Below, piece after piece: positions 1 to 7,328 of a DNA stretch of 32,212 nucleotides. Every line of letters begins with the position of its first letter. The stretch's first letter is position 1. Below the pieces are notes generated by a model, which did not search any database, was not told the DNA's origin, and saw only the letters and a program-made list of their open reading frames with translations. The translations under genes were made by a program, and so were the position numbers. Source of the DNA: an uncultured Eubacteriales bacterium (GTDB taxonomy: Bacteria > Bacillota > Clostridia > Christensenellales > Aristaeellaceae); NCBI GenBank assembly GCA_902774025.1, contig CACYGY010000071.1, positions 1 through 32,212 of the forward strand, read 5' to 3'.

Positions 1-51
1 ATCCATGACCGTGGATGGCAGGGCCCTATACCTGCATGACTGTCAAAATCA

Positions 52-71
52 TGTACAGCATTCGCTGTACA
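52..71 (-). terminator. Hairpin after marR, possible terminator
   Basis: The arms TGTACAGC and GCTGTACA form a perfect 8-bp stem with a 4-base loop, 33 bases past the marR stop. On the minus strand the stem is followed by TGATTTTG, so the T-tract is poor. It could be a weak terminator for marR or a protein-binding palindrome. Confidence 0.4.
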
Positions 72-104
72 CTTGTTTGCGCGCACGGACATGATTCCCC
101 GAAT

Positions 105-581
105 TCATTCTCCGGATGTCAGTGATTTAACATTTTCCATAACGCGATTCACCGTCAACAGTGCCTTAAGAAAGCGGTTCAGCTCAGCGGAACTCAGGGT
201 GGAAAAAGCAGTTCCAAGCCTGTCAACCGCGTATTGATGAATGTTGTTGCAGATTTCTTCCCCCTTGGCCGTGATCTTCAGATAATATTTCCGCTTGTCC
301 TTATCCATGGGCATACGTTCCATGTATCCCTGTTCAACCAGGCGGCGTATGATGGGAGCAATATTGGGTTTGCTGATATTCATCCTTTCGGCGATCTTGC
401 CAATGGTCAGTTTCCGGGAGGCGGACAGGAAGATGATCAGCAGGTAGGAAAATGGCATTCCCAGCTTCTGCGTCATCTCGTCCGTTTTCAGAAGATAGCG
501 TGGGAAACTCACAGAAGCAATCATAACCTGCTCGTATATGCTGTCTAAAATCATCGGACTCTGTGTTGATTTGTCAGCCAT
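105..581 (-). CDS. MarR family transcriptional regulator
   Basis: This 158-residue protein has the size and layout of MarR regulators, which bind DNA as dimers through a winged helix and are usually released by a small ligand. The winged helix is visible from about residue 57: helix KLTIGKIAERM, recognition helix NISKPNIAPIIRRL, then the wing QGYMERMPMDKDKRKYYLKIT. I chose the ATG at 581 because AAGGAGG lies 7 bases upstream; an upstream in-frame GTG at 599 has no such site. The gene stands alone, and its promoter overlaps a divergent one, the arrangement typical of MarR autoregulation. No recognisable target gene lies on the other side, so its ligand and regulon are unknown. Confidence 0.9.
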   Translation of the reverse strand: MADKSTQSPMILDSIYEQVMIASVSFPRYLLKTDEMTQKLGMPFSYLLIIFLSASRKLTIGKIAERMNISKPNIAPIIRRLVEQGYMERMPMDKDKRKYYLKITAKGEEICNNIHQYAVDRLGTAFSTLSSAELNRFLKALLTVNRVMENVKSLTSGE

Positions 582-641
582 TGCGACTCCTCCTTTCACC
601 CATCGGGGGAAAAATCGATTCCTGCATATGCGTATGATTTA

Positions 642-670
642 TTGACAATGCGGGCATTATAGACTAATAT
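642..670 (+). promoter_or_regulatory. Rightward SigA-type promoter, divergent from marR
   Basis: TTGACA (642-647) and TAATAT (665-670) are separated by 17 bases, close to SigA consensus. It would start a rightward transcript near 677. It shares DNA with the marR promoter and with the palindrome AATGCGGGCATT (647-658), which is a plausible MarR operator. No recognised gene follows for about 670 bases. Confidence 0.65.
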
Positions 671-684
671 CCCTGAAATCGCAA
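656..684 (-). promoter_or_regulatory. marR promoter with candidate operator
   Basis: Read on the minus strand, TTGCGA (679-684) and TATAAT (656-661) are 17 bases apart. The palindrome AATGC-GG-GCATT at 647-658 overlaps the -10 box, so a bound regulator would block both this promoter and the divergent one. Assigning it to MarR is inference from position. Confidence 0.65.
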
Positions 685-1334
685 GGAGCACCTTGTTGTC
701 ATTCTCACCGAAATTCGAAAAAGCCCACACATTCGGTGTTCTTTCATTGTATTTAATGAATAATGTATTTCCGGCATCCAGTTGGATACAGTATACAATA
801 TATGGAGAATTTCCGCCGATCCCTCAGGCCTGTCCGGAAAGCATTCCCACAGTGCCTCAGCAGCCCCTCCGTTCGCACAACGTTTATCGGATCATGGTGA
901 CAGTGGCGTTCCGAATACAGCTTCCCTTCTTATCCGTGCATCTGCCACTGCACTCCCTGTTGACCACGCCGGTGGCATATGTTACCATGCCGCCTGGAGA
1001 CGCTTTCCGGAAGTACCATGCATCATATCTGCTGGGGTTCTCGGATTCCCTGCTCGGAACGGCAACGGAACCTCTGCCATACACCTTGTATCGGTATTCC
1101 GTTTCTGTCCCACCCTGACATGTCACTGTCAGGACCGGAAGAAAAGCGCTCAGTCTGCTTCCTTTCTCAAATACTCACTCTTTCCGTTCACCCTGTTCTG
1201 AATCTCTGATCATGCCATAACGCCACTCAGTCGCCCAGTGGTGAAAATTCCTTTTGTCCCCTTCAAATCCAGCGCGCGTCATTTCCTCTTTCTCAGGCTG
1301 TATTCTTCCCTGCAGGGGCAGGACCTCTTACCTC
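671..1334 (+). other. Gene-free stretch rich in inverted repeats
   Basis: I recognise no protein here. An open frame starts at TTG codons (693/696) just after AAGGAG (683-688), but its product is proline- and serine-rich and resembles no family I know. The stretch holds several inverted repeats: CAGTGGC 901-907 with GCCACTG 944-950; GGTGGCAT 971-978 with ATGCCGCC 987-994 (one G-U pair); AACGGAA 1064-1070 with TTCCGTT 1097-1103, enclosing ATACA/TGTAT with a 3-base loop; and CCTGACA 1114-1120 with TGTCAGG 1127-1133. Together with the promoter at 642-670 this could be a structured non-coding RNA or a decayed MarR target. Confidence 0.3.
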
Positions 1335-1347
1335 AGGAGGATTGGAC

Positions 1348-2022
1348 ATGCTCACACGTCTTCAGTTCCGCGGCAGATTTTCCGCGGCCTCTCCGGATTT
1401 ACTGAAACCCCTGATTCAGCGTGCCTCTGATGAAGCCAAACACGCAGTCAGTAACAATGTTGTCATGACAGTTGGCCTGTATCAGTGGGGACGACAGCTC
1501 TTTCTGTATGTGGAATCTCTCGTGGCCTCCCTGGACCCGGAAACGCTCCTGCCTTCCCTTCTCCCTGTTCTGGAGACCTGGCCAGAGGGAGAGACAGACC
1601 GGAAGTGGGCTTATATGTATCCGGTTTTCTACCACGACATTCCTGACAGTCCGGAAAACTGGAAGCGGGGATGTCCGGAAAAAAGGATCGGACGTATCGC
1701 CCTTCTTCGTCACGAATCCCTTTTCTCCTATGTCTATCACCATCACGCGCTGGTCCGGGAAGGCAAACTGTGTGGCGACCGTTATCAGCTGATTTCCCTC
1801 CACGAAGATATTCTTTTTTCCTACCTTGAAGAGCCAAGAACACCCTGGAACCTCTGTCATGATCCTCAGCAGGAGTCCGCTTGCATTGACGACTGGATGA
1901 AAGCTGATCCGGAATCCCATTTTGTACCGCTCCCCGGCAGTCATGGACAGAATTTCCTGATTCTGCCTTCCCTGTTCAATTTCGGACAGAATGATCCGGC
2001 TGCAGTCCGGAAACCATTCTGA
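1348..2022 (+). CDS. Hypothetical protein, soluble, 224 aa
   Basis: I do not recognise this protein with confidence. I prefer the plus strand because AGGAGG (1335-1340) lies 7 bases before the ATG at 1348 and the codon choice matches neighbouring genes; the opposite-strand open frame has no such support. It has no signal peptide or membrane segment. Two halves look alike in layout: a strand-rich N-terminal part (residues 1-60, ending QLFLYVESL) and a second part from about residue 110 (RIGRIALLRHESLFSYVYHHH, then GDRYQLISLHEDILFSYLEEP). This is compatible with a two-repeat alpha/beta fold. Charged and aromatic residues cluster in YVYHHH and LHED. Function is unknown. It is followed at once by an independently promoted tRNA gene. 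Confidence 0.65.
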   Translation: MLTRLQFRGRFSAASPDLLKPLIQRASDEAKHAVSNNVVMTVGLYQWGRQLFLYVESLVASLDPETLLPSLLPVLETWPEGETDRKWAYMYPVFYHDIPDSPENWKRGCPEKRIGRIALLRHESLFSYVYHHHALVREGKLCGDRYQLISLHEDILFSYLEEPRTPWNLCHDPQQESACIDDWMKADPESHFVPLPGSHGQNFLILPSLFNFGQNDPAAVRKPF

Positions 2023-2094
2023 CAGTTCTTGATGCATGAAAAAAACACCGGATTTCCGTCCCGCAAAAAAGCTTCCGGATTCCGTGAAAAGTGC

Positions 2095-2122
2095 TTGACA
2101 TATGAAAAAAAAGAACTATAAT
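2095..2122 (+). promoter_or_regulatory. Promoter of tRNA-Pro
   Basis: TTGACA (2095-2100), a 16-base spacer and TATAAT (2117-2122) are perfect SigA boxes. Transcription would start near 2129, about 27 bases before the mature tRNA. Confidence 0.85.
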
Positions 2123-2155
2123 CAGCTTGTTCGTCAGAGATGAACGAGCACCTGT

Positions 2156-2229
2156 CTGGGTGTGGCGCAGTTTGGTAGCGTGCTTGAATGGGGTTCAAGA
2201 GGCCGAGAGTTCAAGTCTCTCCACCCAGA
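2156..2229 (+). tRNA. tRNA-Pro (anticodon GGG)
   Basis: The cloverleaf folds fully. Acceptor CTGGGTG (2156-2162) pairs with CACCCAG (2222-2228), with A2229 as discriminator. The D arm contains AGTTTGGTA. The anticodon stem CTTGA/TCAAG encloses ATGGGGT, giving anticodon GGG. The T arm is GAGAG-TTCAAGT-CTCTC. The 3' CCA is not encoded. It reads proline codons CCC and CCU. It has its own promoter and terminator, so it is a one-gene unit. Confidence 0.95.
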
Positions 2230-2231
2230 TG

Positions 2232-2261
2232 AAAAACCTGCAGAATCGCTGCAGGTTTTTT
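2232..2261 (+). terminator. Intrinsic terminator of tRNA-Pro
   Basis: ACCTGCAG (2236-2243) and CTGCAGGT (2249-2256) pair around AATCG. The stem is flanked by A's before it and a run of T's after it, directly after the tRNA. Confidence 0.9.
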
Positions 2262-2649
2262 GTATTCTTCACAAGCCTAAAAAACACTCCGGACCGGGCA
2301 TGGACCCGGGATTCTTTTCACGTGCTGGAAATCCGCTCCCCCGCAAGGCATCCGTTCCGATAACACCGAAAAGGCAGATTTCACATGCCGGTCCGCCTGT
2401 ATGACAGGTACTCTCCCGGAAATGCACACCATCATGCGCTGCCATTTCATGCCATATTTCTCCGGAATGCCTCAGTCAATTCCATATACCGCATCAGTAC
2501 CGTGAAACCTCATCGGAATGCTTACCGCACAAAAACGGCTCATGACCACAGGTCTGGATCATCCGGACGGCTGGTGAATTGCCCCTCCTGGGCAGCGATT
2601 GTACTTTCGCCCCGATGGTCCGGGCGTTAATCGTATGTCCATTGATAAA
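2262..2649. other. Gene-free stretch, nothing recognised
   Basis: About 390 bases between the tRNA-Pro terminator and the terminator of the oxidoreductase gene. Short open frames exist on both strands, but none has a ribosome binding site or a recognisable product. I see no promoter, repeat or structured element. Confidence 0.5.
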
Positions 2650-2676
2650 GTATAAGAAAAGCGCCGTAGCGGCGCT
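2650..2676 (-). terminator. Intrinsic terminator of the oxidoreductase gene
   Basis: On the minus strand AGCGCCG (2676-2670) and CGGCGCT (2666-2660) pair around a 3-base loop, followed by TTTTCTTATACTTT. It lies 9 bases past the stop of the minus-strand gene. Confidence 0.85.
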
Positions 2677-2685
2677 ATTCACTGA

Positions 2686-3861
2686 TTACCAGTTAACCTG
2701 CCATCTGTTGGAATAAAGACCATCCGGGTTTTCTGTCTCCTTTTTCTCTCTGAAAACAGACTGTCTGGAACGCTTCTCCAGTTCCGCGTCAAACAGTTCT
2801 TCATCCAGAGGCAGCCTGATGGTGGAATTACCTGTCCACTGGGACAGATAGGCTGCGTTGGAGATCGTCAGCTCATTGATTCCTTCCCGTCCGGGAGAGA
2901 GCAGAGACTCACCGTGAAGAATGGCATTGGCAAAATTCTGAAGAATCGCCGCATGTGCACCGGGAACGCTGACAGGTTCGATTTCTTCATATTCGGTTTC
3001 AATTCTGGCAAAGCTGTCAGGAGACTGGAAACGGATCTCCCTTTCGGACGTTTTCAGACGCCACCAGTGAATCTTCCCCCCCTCGAGCACGAGCTTGCCC
3101 TTCTCACCTGAAATTTCCAGTCTGTTCGTGCCAGGATATTCACCTGTGGACGTGATGAAAATGCCCGTGGCTCCATTGGCATACCGGGTGAAGATCGTCG
3201 CATCATCTTCCACTTCGATATGATGATACCTGGCTTCGTCACAATATGCCGTCACTGAAACGGGCATTCCGCAGATCCACTGCCACAGGTCCAGGTTATG
3301 GGGTGCCTGATTCAGCAACACCCCACCGCCTTCACCCGCCCACGTCGCGCGCCATGCGCCGGAATCGTAGTAATGCTGCGTTCTGTACCAGTTGGTAATG
3401 ACCCAGACAGACCGCTTCAGTTCTCCCAGCTGCCCACTCTGAACGATTTCTCTTGCCCTCTGAAAAACGGCGTTGGTCCGCTGATTAAACATAATGGCAA
3501 ACACCTTGCCACTGTCTTCCGCATGTCTGTTCAGGCTTCTCGCCCTTGATGTCATGACGTCCTCGGGCTTCTCTGTCAGTGTATGCAGTCCGGCATCCAG
3601 ACTTTCCGACGCAATGACCGAGTGAAGGCGGTGCGGAACCGCCACAATCAGAGCATCCAGAAGCCCGGACCGGATCATCTCATGATAATCCCTGAATTGA
3701 GGTACATTCTGAAAATGCTCACTGCAGTATCTGAGACGATCCTCTGCAACATCGCACACCGCTGCAAGCTTCATTCCATGAATCCTGTTCTCGTACAGTG
3801 TGGTTGCATGGGCAGTGCCCATATTGCCGACTCCAACTACGCCCGTTCTGACAAAATCCAT
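2686..3861 (-). CDS. Gfo/Idh/MocA family NAD(P)-dependent oxidoreductase
   Basis: This 391-residue protein belongs to the family that oxidises or reduces sugars, inositols and related polyols with NAD(P). The N-terminal Rossmann fold shows GVVGVGNMG (residues 7-15). The family Glu-Lys-Pro is at 97-99, whose lysine is normally catalytic. Gly-rich GEGGGVLLNQAPHNLDLW (176-193) carries the conserved His and Asp of the active site. The C-terminal half is the usual beta-sheet substrate domain. About 30 charged residues follow the conserved part (ELEKRSRQSVFREKKETENP). It is transcribed alone. The ATG at 3861 has only a distant GGGGGAGG, about 23 bases upstream, so translation may be weak; no in-frame upstream start exists. 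The substrate cannot be told. Confidence 0.9.
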   Translation of the reverse strand: MDFVRTGVVGVGNMGTAHATTLYENRIHGMKLAAVCDVAEDRLRYCSEHFQNVPQFRDYHEMIRSGLLDALIVAVPHRLHSVIASESLDAGLHTLTEKPEDVMTSRARSLNRHAEDSGKVFAIMFNQRTNAVFQRAREIVQSGQLGELKRSVWVITNWYRTQHYYDSGAWRATWAGEGGGVLLNQAPHNLDLWQWICGMPVSVTAYCDEARYHHIEVEDDATIFTRYANGATGIFITSTGEYPGTNRLEISGEKGKLVLEGGKIHWWRLKTSEREIRFQSPDSFARIETEYEEIEPVSVPGAHAAILQNFANAILHGESLLSPGREGINELTISNAAYLSQWTGNSTIRLPLDEELFDAELEKRSRQSVFREKKETENPDGLYSNRWQVNW

Positions 3862-3908
3862 ATGACCGTTACACGCTGTCGCGCATCCTCCCCCGATTTT
3901 TCATCGTC

Positions 3909-3936
3909 AGTATAGCACATGTCCGATTCAAGTCAA
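3909..3936 (-). promoter_or_regulatory. Promoter of the Gfo/Idh oxidoreductase gene
   Basis: On the minus strand TTGACT (3936-3931), a 16-base spacer and TATACT (3914-3909). The leader to the ATG at 3861 would be about 40 bases. Confidence 0.7.
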
Positions 3937-3978
3937 CCGGTAGGCTGTACACCTTCTGTATCCCTCTCTCTGTCCGTC

Positions 3979-4007
3979 TTGTCTTTTTTTTTCAATTATT
4001 ATATAAT
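3979..4007 (+). promoter_or_regulatory. Promoter of the trpS leader transcript
   Basis: TTGTCT (3979-3984), a 17-base spacer containing a T-run, and a perfect TATAAT (4002-4007). Transcription would start near 4014, leaving about 244 bases of leader before trpS. Confidence 0.75.
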
Positions 4008-4013
4008 CCTGAA

Positions 4014-4257
4014 CACCGTTCATGGACAGGAAATGAGCAGGAAATCCTAAGCGGAAACCAGTTGAGGATTGCTCATGAATAATGTCCTGCGGGGCATCAG
4101 GGAACGCTGAGCCAGTCAGTATCTGATGACGGTACCGTCGTGATCCGTGAAGACGTGGTTTCGTCGTGAAATCAGTTGGGCTTGATCTCAGGCATATCGT
4201 CCCCAGAAGCGGACGGGTATGCCTTTTCCTGTGAATTCAGAAGGGAGAAGAAAAAAC
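4014..4257 (+). promoter_or_regulatory. Structured trpS leader RNA (attenuator, unknown class)
   Basis: The leader folds into a long first hairpin: GGACA 4024-4028 with TGTCC 4083-4087; ATGAGCA 4033-4039 with TGCTCAT 4070-4076; ATCCT 4044-4048 with AGGAT 4065-4069. A middle part has CATCAG (4095-4100) able to pair with CTGATG (4123-4128), then the palindrome GACGGTACCGTC (4128-4139) and GACG/CGTC hairpins. It ends in a transcription terminator (4191-4227) before the trpS start. A T-box would be expected for an aminoacyl-tRNA synthetase, and size and layout fit one. However, the conserved T-box core that pairs with the tRNA CCA end is absent, and no Trp codon sits in the internal loop of the first hairpin. 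I therefore call the class unknown. Confidence 0.6.
4191..4227 (+). terminator. trpS: Leader terminator hairpin upstream of trpS
   Basis: GGCATA (4191-4196) pairs with TATGCC (4218-4223). CGTCC (4198-4202) pairs with GGACG (4211-4215), with one U-G pair and one bulge between the two helices and an 8-base loop. TTTT follows. It ends 30 bases before the chosen trpS start, so read-through must be controlled for trpS to be expressed. Confidence 0.7.
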
Positions 4258-5268
4258 GTGGAACAGACTGCAGAAAAAAAACAGGTAATCTTCTCAGGTA
4301 TTCAGCCCTCTGGTACTCTGACCATCGGTAATTATATCGGGGCCCTCCGGAATTTCGTCACGCTTCAGCACGATTATGACTGCATTTACTGCATTGTGGA
4401 TGAACATGCCATTACCGTACGGCAGAATCCCGCAGATCTTCGCCGCAGGTGCCTTGAACTGGCCGCCATTTATATCGCATCCGGACTTGACCCCAAGCAG
4501 AACCTGATTTACTGCCAGAGTCACGTCAGTGCCCACGCTGAACTTGCCTGGATTCTGGGCTGCTTTACCTATATGGGAGAGCTGAACCGCATGACACAGT
4601 TCAAAGCCAAATCCGCCGCTCATGAGGACAATATCAATGCCGGCCTTTTCACCTATCCTGTATTGATGGCCGCCGACATTCTGCTGTACCAGACCAATCT
4701 TGTCCCTGTCGGCGTGGACCAGAAGCAGCATCTTGAGCTGTGCAGAGATATCGCCCAGCGGTTTAATGCTGTCTATGGAAATGTTTTCACAATTCCGGAG
4801 GGCTATATTCCCAAAGTTGGCGCTAAGATCATGAGTCTTCAGGAACCCGGAAAGAAAATGTCCAAATCTGATCCCGAGGACACGTACATCGCCCTGCTGG
4901 ACTCTCCCGATGTGATCCGGAAAAAGATCCGCCGCGCTGTAACTGATTCTGACGGTGAAATCCGTTTTGATCCCGAAAACAAGCCCGGTGTCAGTAATCT
5001 TCTTTCCATGATCAGCGCTTTGACCGGTACTCCGGTGAATCAGGTGGTTTCCGATCTTCAGGGTGTCGGATACGGCGAGCTTAAAAACCGTACGACAGAA
5101 GCTGTCGTGACTGCCCTGGAACCGCTGCAGCGGGAGTACCAGCGTCTGATCGCCGATAAAGCATATCTCCAGTCTGTCATTGATGAAAATGGCCAGAAAG
5201 CGTCAGCTCTTGCTACCCGCACGCTTCGCAAGGTCCAGAAAAAAATCGGATTTGCACCAAGAGGCTGA
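4258..5268 (+). CDS. trpS: Tryptophan--tRNA ligase
   Basis: TrpS charges tRNA-Trp with tryptophan using ATP, in the cytoplasm. The class I signatures are clear: Thr-Ile-Gly-Asn (residues 22-25, the HIGH equivalent) after IFSGIQPSG, and Lys-Met-Ser-Lys-Ser at 200-204. The VGVDQKQHLELCRDIAQRFN stretch is typical of bacterial TrpS. I chose GTG at 4258 because AAGGGAG lies 10 bases upstream and the protein then has the normal length (336 residues). The in-frame ATG at 4219 lies inside the terminator hairpin and would add 13 unconserved residues. Expression is probably set by the leader at 4014-4257. The gene is monocistronic and closed by a strong terminator. Confidence 0.96.
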   Translation: MEQTAEKKQVIFSGIQPSGTLTIGNYIGALRNFVTLQHDYDCIYCIVDEHAITVRQNPADLRRRCLELAAIYIASGLDPKQNLIYCQSHVSAHAELAWILGCFTYMGELNRMTQFKAKSAAHEDNINAGLFTYPVLMAADILLYQTNLVPVGVDQKQHLELCRDIAQRFNAVYGNVFTIPEGYIPKVGAKIMSLQEPGKKMSKSDPEDTYIALLDSPDVIRKKIRRAVTDSDGEIRFDPENKPGVSNLLSMISALTGTPVNQVVSDLQGVGYGELKNRTTEAVVTALEPLQREYQRLIADKAYLQSVIDENGQKASALATRTLRKVQKKIGFAPRG

Positions 5269-5303
5269 ACACCTTGTTCCCGGGCTGCCTTGTCTGACTG
5301 AAC

Positions 5304-5342
5304 ACGCAGAAAAACCGACGTTCTACGTCGGTTTTTCTGCGT
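5304..5342. terminator. Bidirectional terminator between trpS and the EAL gene
   Basis: A perfect 18-bp stem, ACGCAGAAAAACCGACGT (5304-5321) with its complement at 5325-5342, encloses the loop TCT. An A-run on one arm and a T-run on the other let it work in both directions between the convergent genes. Confidence 0.93.
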
Positions 5343-5373
5343 AAATCACGTCGGACGATTCTGTCCGGGATTT

Positions 5374-7086
5374 TTATTCACGGCTTTCCCTCGCCTTTTC
5401 TTTCAGAAATACCTCGAAATCCTCAGCCGGAACCGGTCTTGAGAAATAGTAACCCTGCACAATATCGCATTTCATTTTTTTCAGGGCCAGTATCTGCTCC
5501 TCTGTCTCAACGCCCTCGGCAATCACGGGAACCTTCAGATAATCCGCAATATCAATCATCAGTTCCAGCATCCGGGTATCTTTGCGGATCAGGAACGCAT
5601 TTCGAATAAGCTGCATGTCCAGCTTCAGGGCATCGATGGGCAGTGTGGATATCATATTCAGGGACGAATATCCGCTGCCAAAGTCGTCCATTTCGATCTG
5701 AAAACCCAGTTCCCGCATTTCGCCGACCATTTCCACAATCTGCTCAGAATCCTCCGTATACGCCGATTCTGTGATTTCCAGATGGAAATCCTTCGGGGTC
5801 AGCCCGGCCCCCTGGATAACCTCCATAATTTTCTGAGGAAGATGCGGGTCAAACATGTCAATCCGTGAAACATTTATGGAAACCGGCACCAAATGATCAT
5901 ACTTTGTCTTCCATTCGCTGATCTGCCGTGCGACTTCGATCCAGACAAAAGCATCCAGAGACTGAATCAGTCCGTTTTCCTCAAACAACGGAATGAATTT
6001 CTGCGGTCCAATCATGCCAAGACTTGGATGTTTCCATCTGACAAGCGCTTCAGCTCCGCAAAGAACCGCCTTCTCAGGGCGGATATCAAACTTGGGCTGG
6101 TAGTAAACGCTGAATTCCCGATCTGAAATCGCCTGGTGGAAATGCTCAATCAGTTGTTCCGCATACAGCTCTCTTTCATTCATCTGATGATCATAGATCC
6201 CGATTGATTTGGCGTAATTATTCCTGACCGTATCAGAGGCAAGCTTCGCCCGGTCAAACCTGCGTGCAATTTCCAGTGACTTGTCAACACAGGCATAAAC
6301 GCCCATCCGGAGACGGACCCGGTTCTCCGAGGTATCCTCAGCAGTCAGGCCAATGGACGCGCTGTCCAGAATCGCTTTGTAGTCTTTCCCATGCGGGCAG
6401 TATACCATAAATGTATCCGCCGCTCTCCGACAGACGATTCCACCTGTGTCCCGGACCATTTCCCGGACTTTCTCGCCGATCCGGCGAAGGATCTCATCAC
6501 AGTACGCTGTCCCAAATCGCTCGTTGATCATATGGAAATGATTCACATCCAGAACGATGGCGTCCATTTCCATCTCCTTGTGGTGCTGATCAAACTGCTC
6601 CGCGTAGTGGTAAAAATACTCCCTGTTGTAAAGGCCTGTCAGCGGATCTCTTTCTGTCAGGCTGATGATCTCCCGATCCTCCGAAAGCTCTATGGAGCGC
6701 AGAATCCGGGCCTGTACCACACTTTGTACCGGGTACGGCTTCGGAATAAAGTCGATCGCTCCCGCATTCAGACTGTCCACCTCTGCCGCCTGGTTGGAAG
6801 AAACGATGATGACAGGGATAACAGATATCTGCGGATCTCCTTTGATCCTACTCAGAACCTGCAGCCCCGGTATATCGGGCAGAGTCAGATCAAGCATTAT
6901 CAGAGAGATCATATCATGATGCAGAGCCGCGAGTTCGAGTGCCTCCTTTCCGCTGGAAGCAAACAGAAGCTCATAATCATTCGCGAGGATACCTTCAAGA
7001 TCCTTCTGCTTCGCTTCCTCGTCTTCAACAATCATAATCATCCGCTTTCCATTCGCGGAGTGAAATTTCACACGACTCTTCAGCAT
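5374..7086 (-). CDS. Response regulator with degenerate GGDEF and intact EAL domain
   Basis: This 570-residue protein most likely degrades the second messenger c-di-GMP under control of a sensor kinase. The receiver domain (about 15-135) has the acidic pair Glu21-Asp22, phosphoacceptor Asp66 (IMLDLTLPD) and Lys116. The GGDEF domain (about 145-305) begins DPLTGLYNREYF, but its active site reads Arg-Ala-Ala-Asp-Thr-Phe (221-226) in place of GGDEF, so diguanylate cyclase activity is not expected. The EAL domain (about 312-565) keeps Glu-Ala-Leu (346-348), the Asn of SINVSR, EITES, DDFGSGYSS (467-475), Lys488-Leu-Asp490 and AEGVET, so phosphodiesterase activity is likely. GGGAG lies 8 bases before the ATG. 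No sensor kinase gene is adjacent. Confidence 0.93.
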   Translation of the reverse strand: MLKSRVKFHSANGKRMIMIVEDEEAKQKDLEGILANDYELLFASSGKEALELAALHHDMISLIMLDLTLPDIPGLQVLSRIKGDPQISVIPVIIVSSNQAAEVDSLNAGAIDFIPKPYPVQSVVQARILRSIELSEDREIISLTERDPLTGLYNREYFYHYAEQFDQHHKEMEMDAIVLDVNHFHMINERFGTAYCDEILRRIGEKVREMVRDTGGIVCRRAADTFMVYCPHGKDYKAILDSASIGLTAEDTSENRVRLRMGVYACVDKSLEIARRFDRAKLASDTVRNNYAKSIGIYDHQMNERELYAEQLIEHFHQAISDREFSVYYQPKFDIRPEKAVLCGAEALVRWKHPSLGMIGPQKFIPLFEENGLIQSLDAFVWIEVARQISEWKTKYDHLVPVSINVSRIDMFDPHLPQKIMEVIQGAGLTPKDFHLEITESAYTEDSEQIVEMVGEMRELGFQIEMDDFGSGYSSLNMISTLPIDALKLDMQLIRNAFLIRKDTRMLELMIDIADYLKVPVIAEGVETEEQILALKKMKCDIVQGYYFSRPVPAEDFEVFLKEKARESRE

Positions 7087-7299
7087 GACAATCTCCCACT
7101 CAGAATAGTGATCATTCCAGCATGGTGCTCATTGTTCAGCAGGCACGCTTCATTCTGTTTATACCCAGCATCCAACGGGTCCCGCCCGCACGTGGTCAGG
7201 ACTCTGCATCTGGCTGCCCAACCATCCGGCAGTCTGGCACAGCATTCCCCATAACCACCTGAACGGAATGCACGGAACCGTTCCATCCATACAGAGCTG

Positions 7300-7328
7300 A
7301 TTATACATCTATACCCGCTTTGGCACAA
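7300..7328 (-). promoter_or_regulatory. Promoter of the receiver-GGDEF-EAL gene
   Basis: On the minus strand TTGTGC (7328-7323), a 17-base spacer and a perfect TATAAT (7305-7300). It leaves a leader of about 205 bases with at least one small hairpin (CTGCC/GGCAG at 7214-7232). I see no known c-di-GMP riboswitch motif in it. Confidence 0.6.

Noticed and set aside
1399..2037. 212-codon open frame on the minus strand opposite the hypothetical gene
   Set aside because: No ribosome binding site and an unlikely protein; the plus-strand frame has AGGAGG at good spacing.
4014..4257. Classical T-box riboswitch before trpS
   Set aside because: Size and terminator fit, but the conserved T-box core is absent (GACGGTACCGTC stands near its expected place) and no UGG specifier is seen in the first hairpin. 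Kept as a leader of unknown class.
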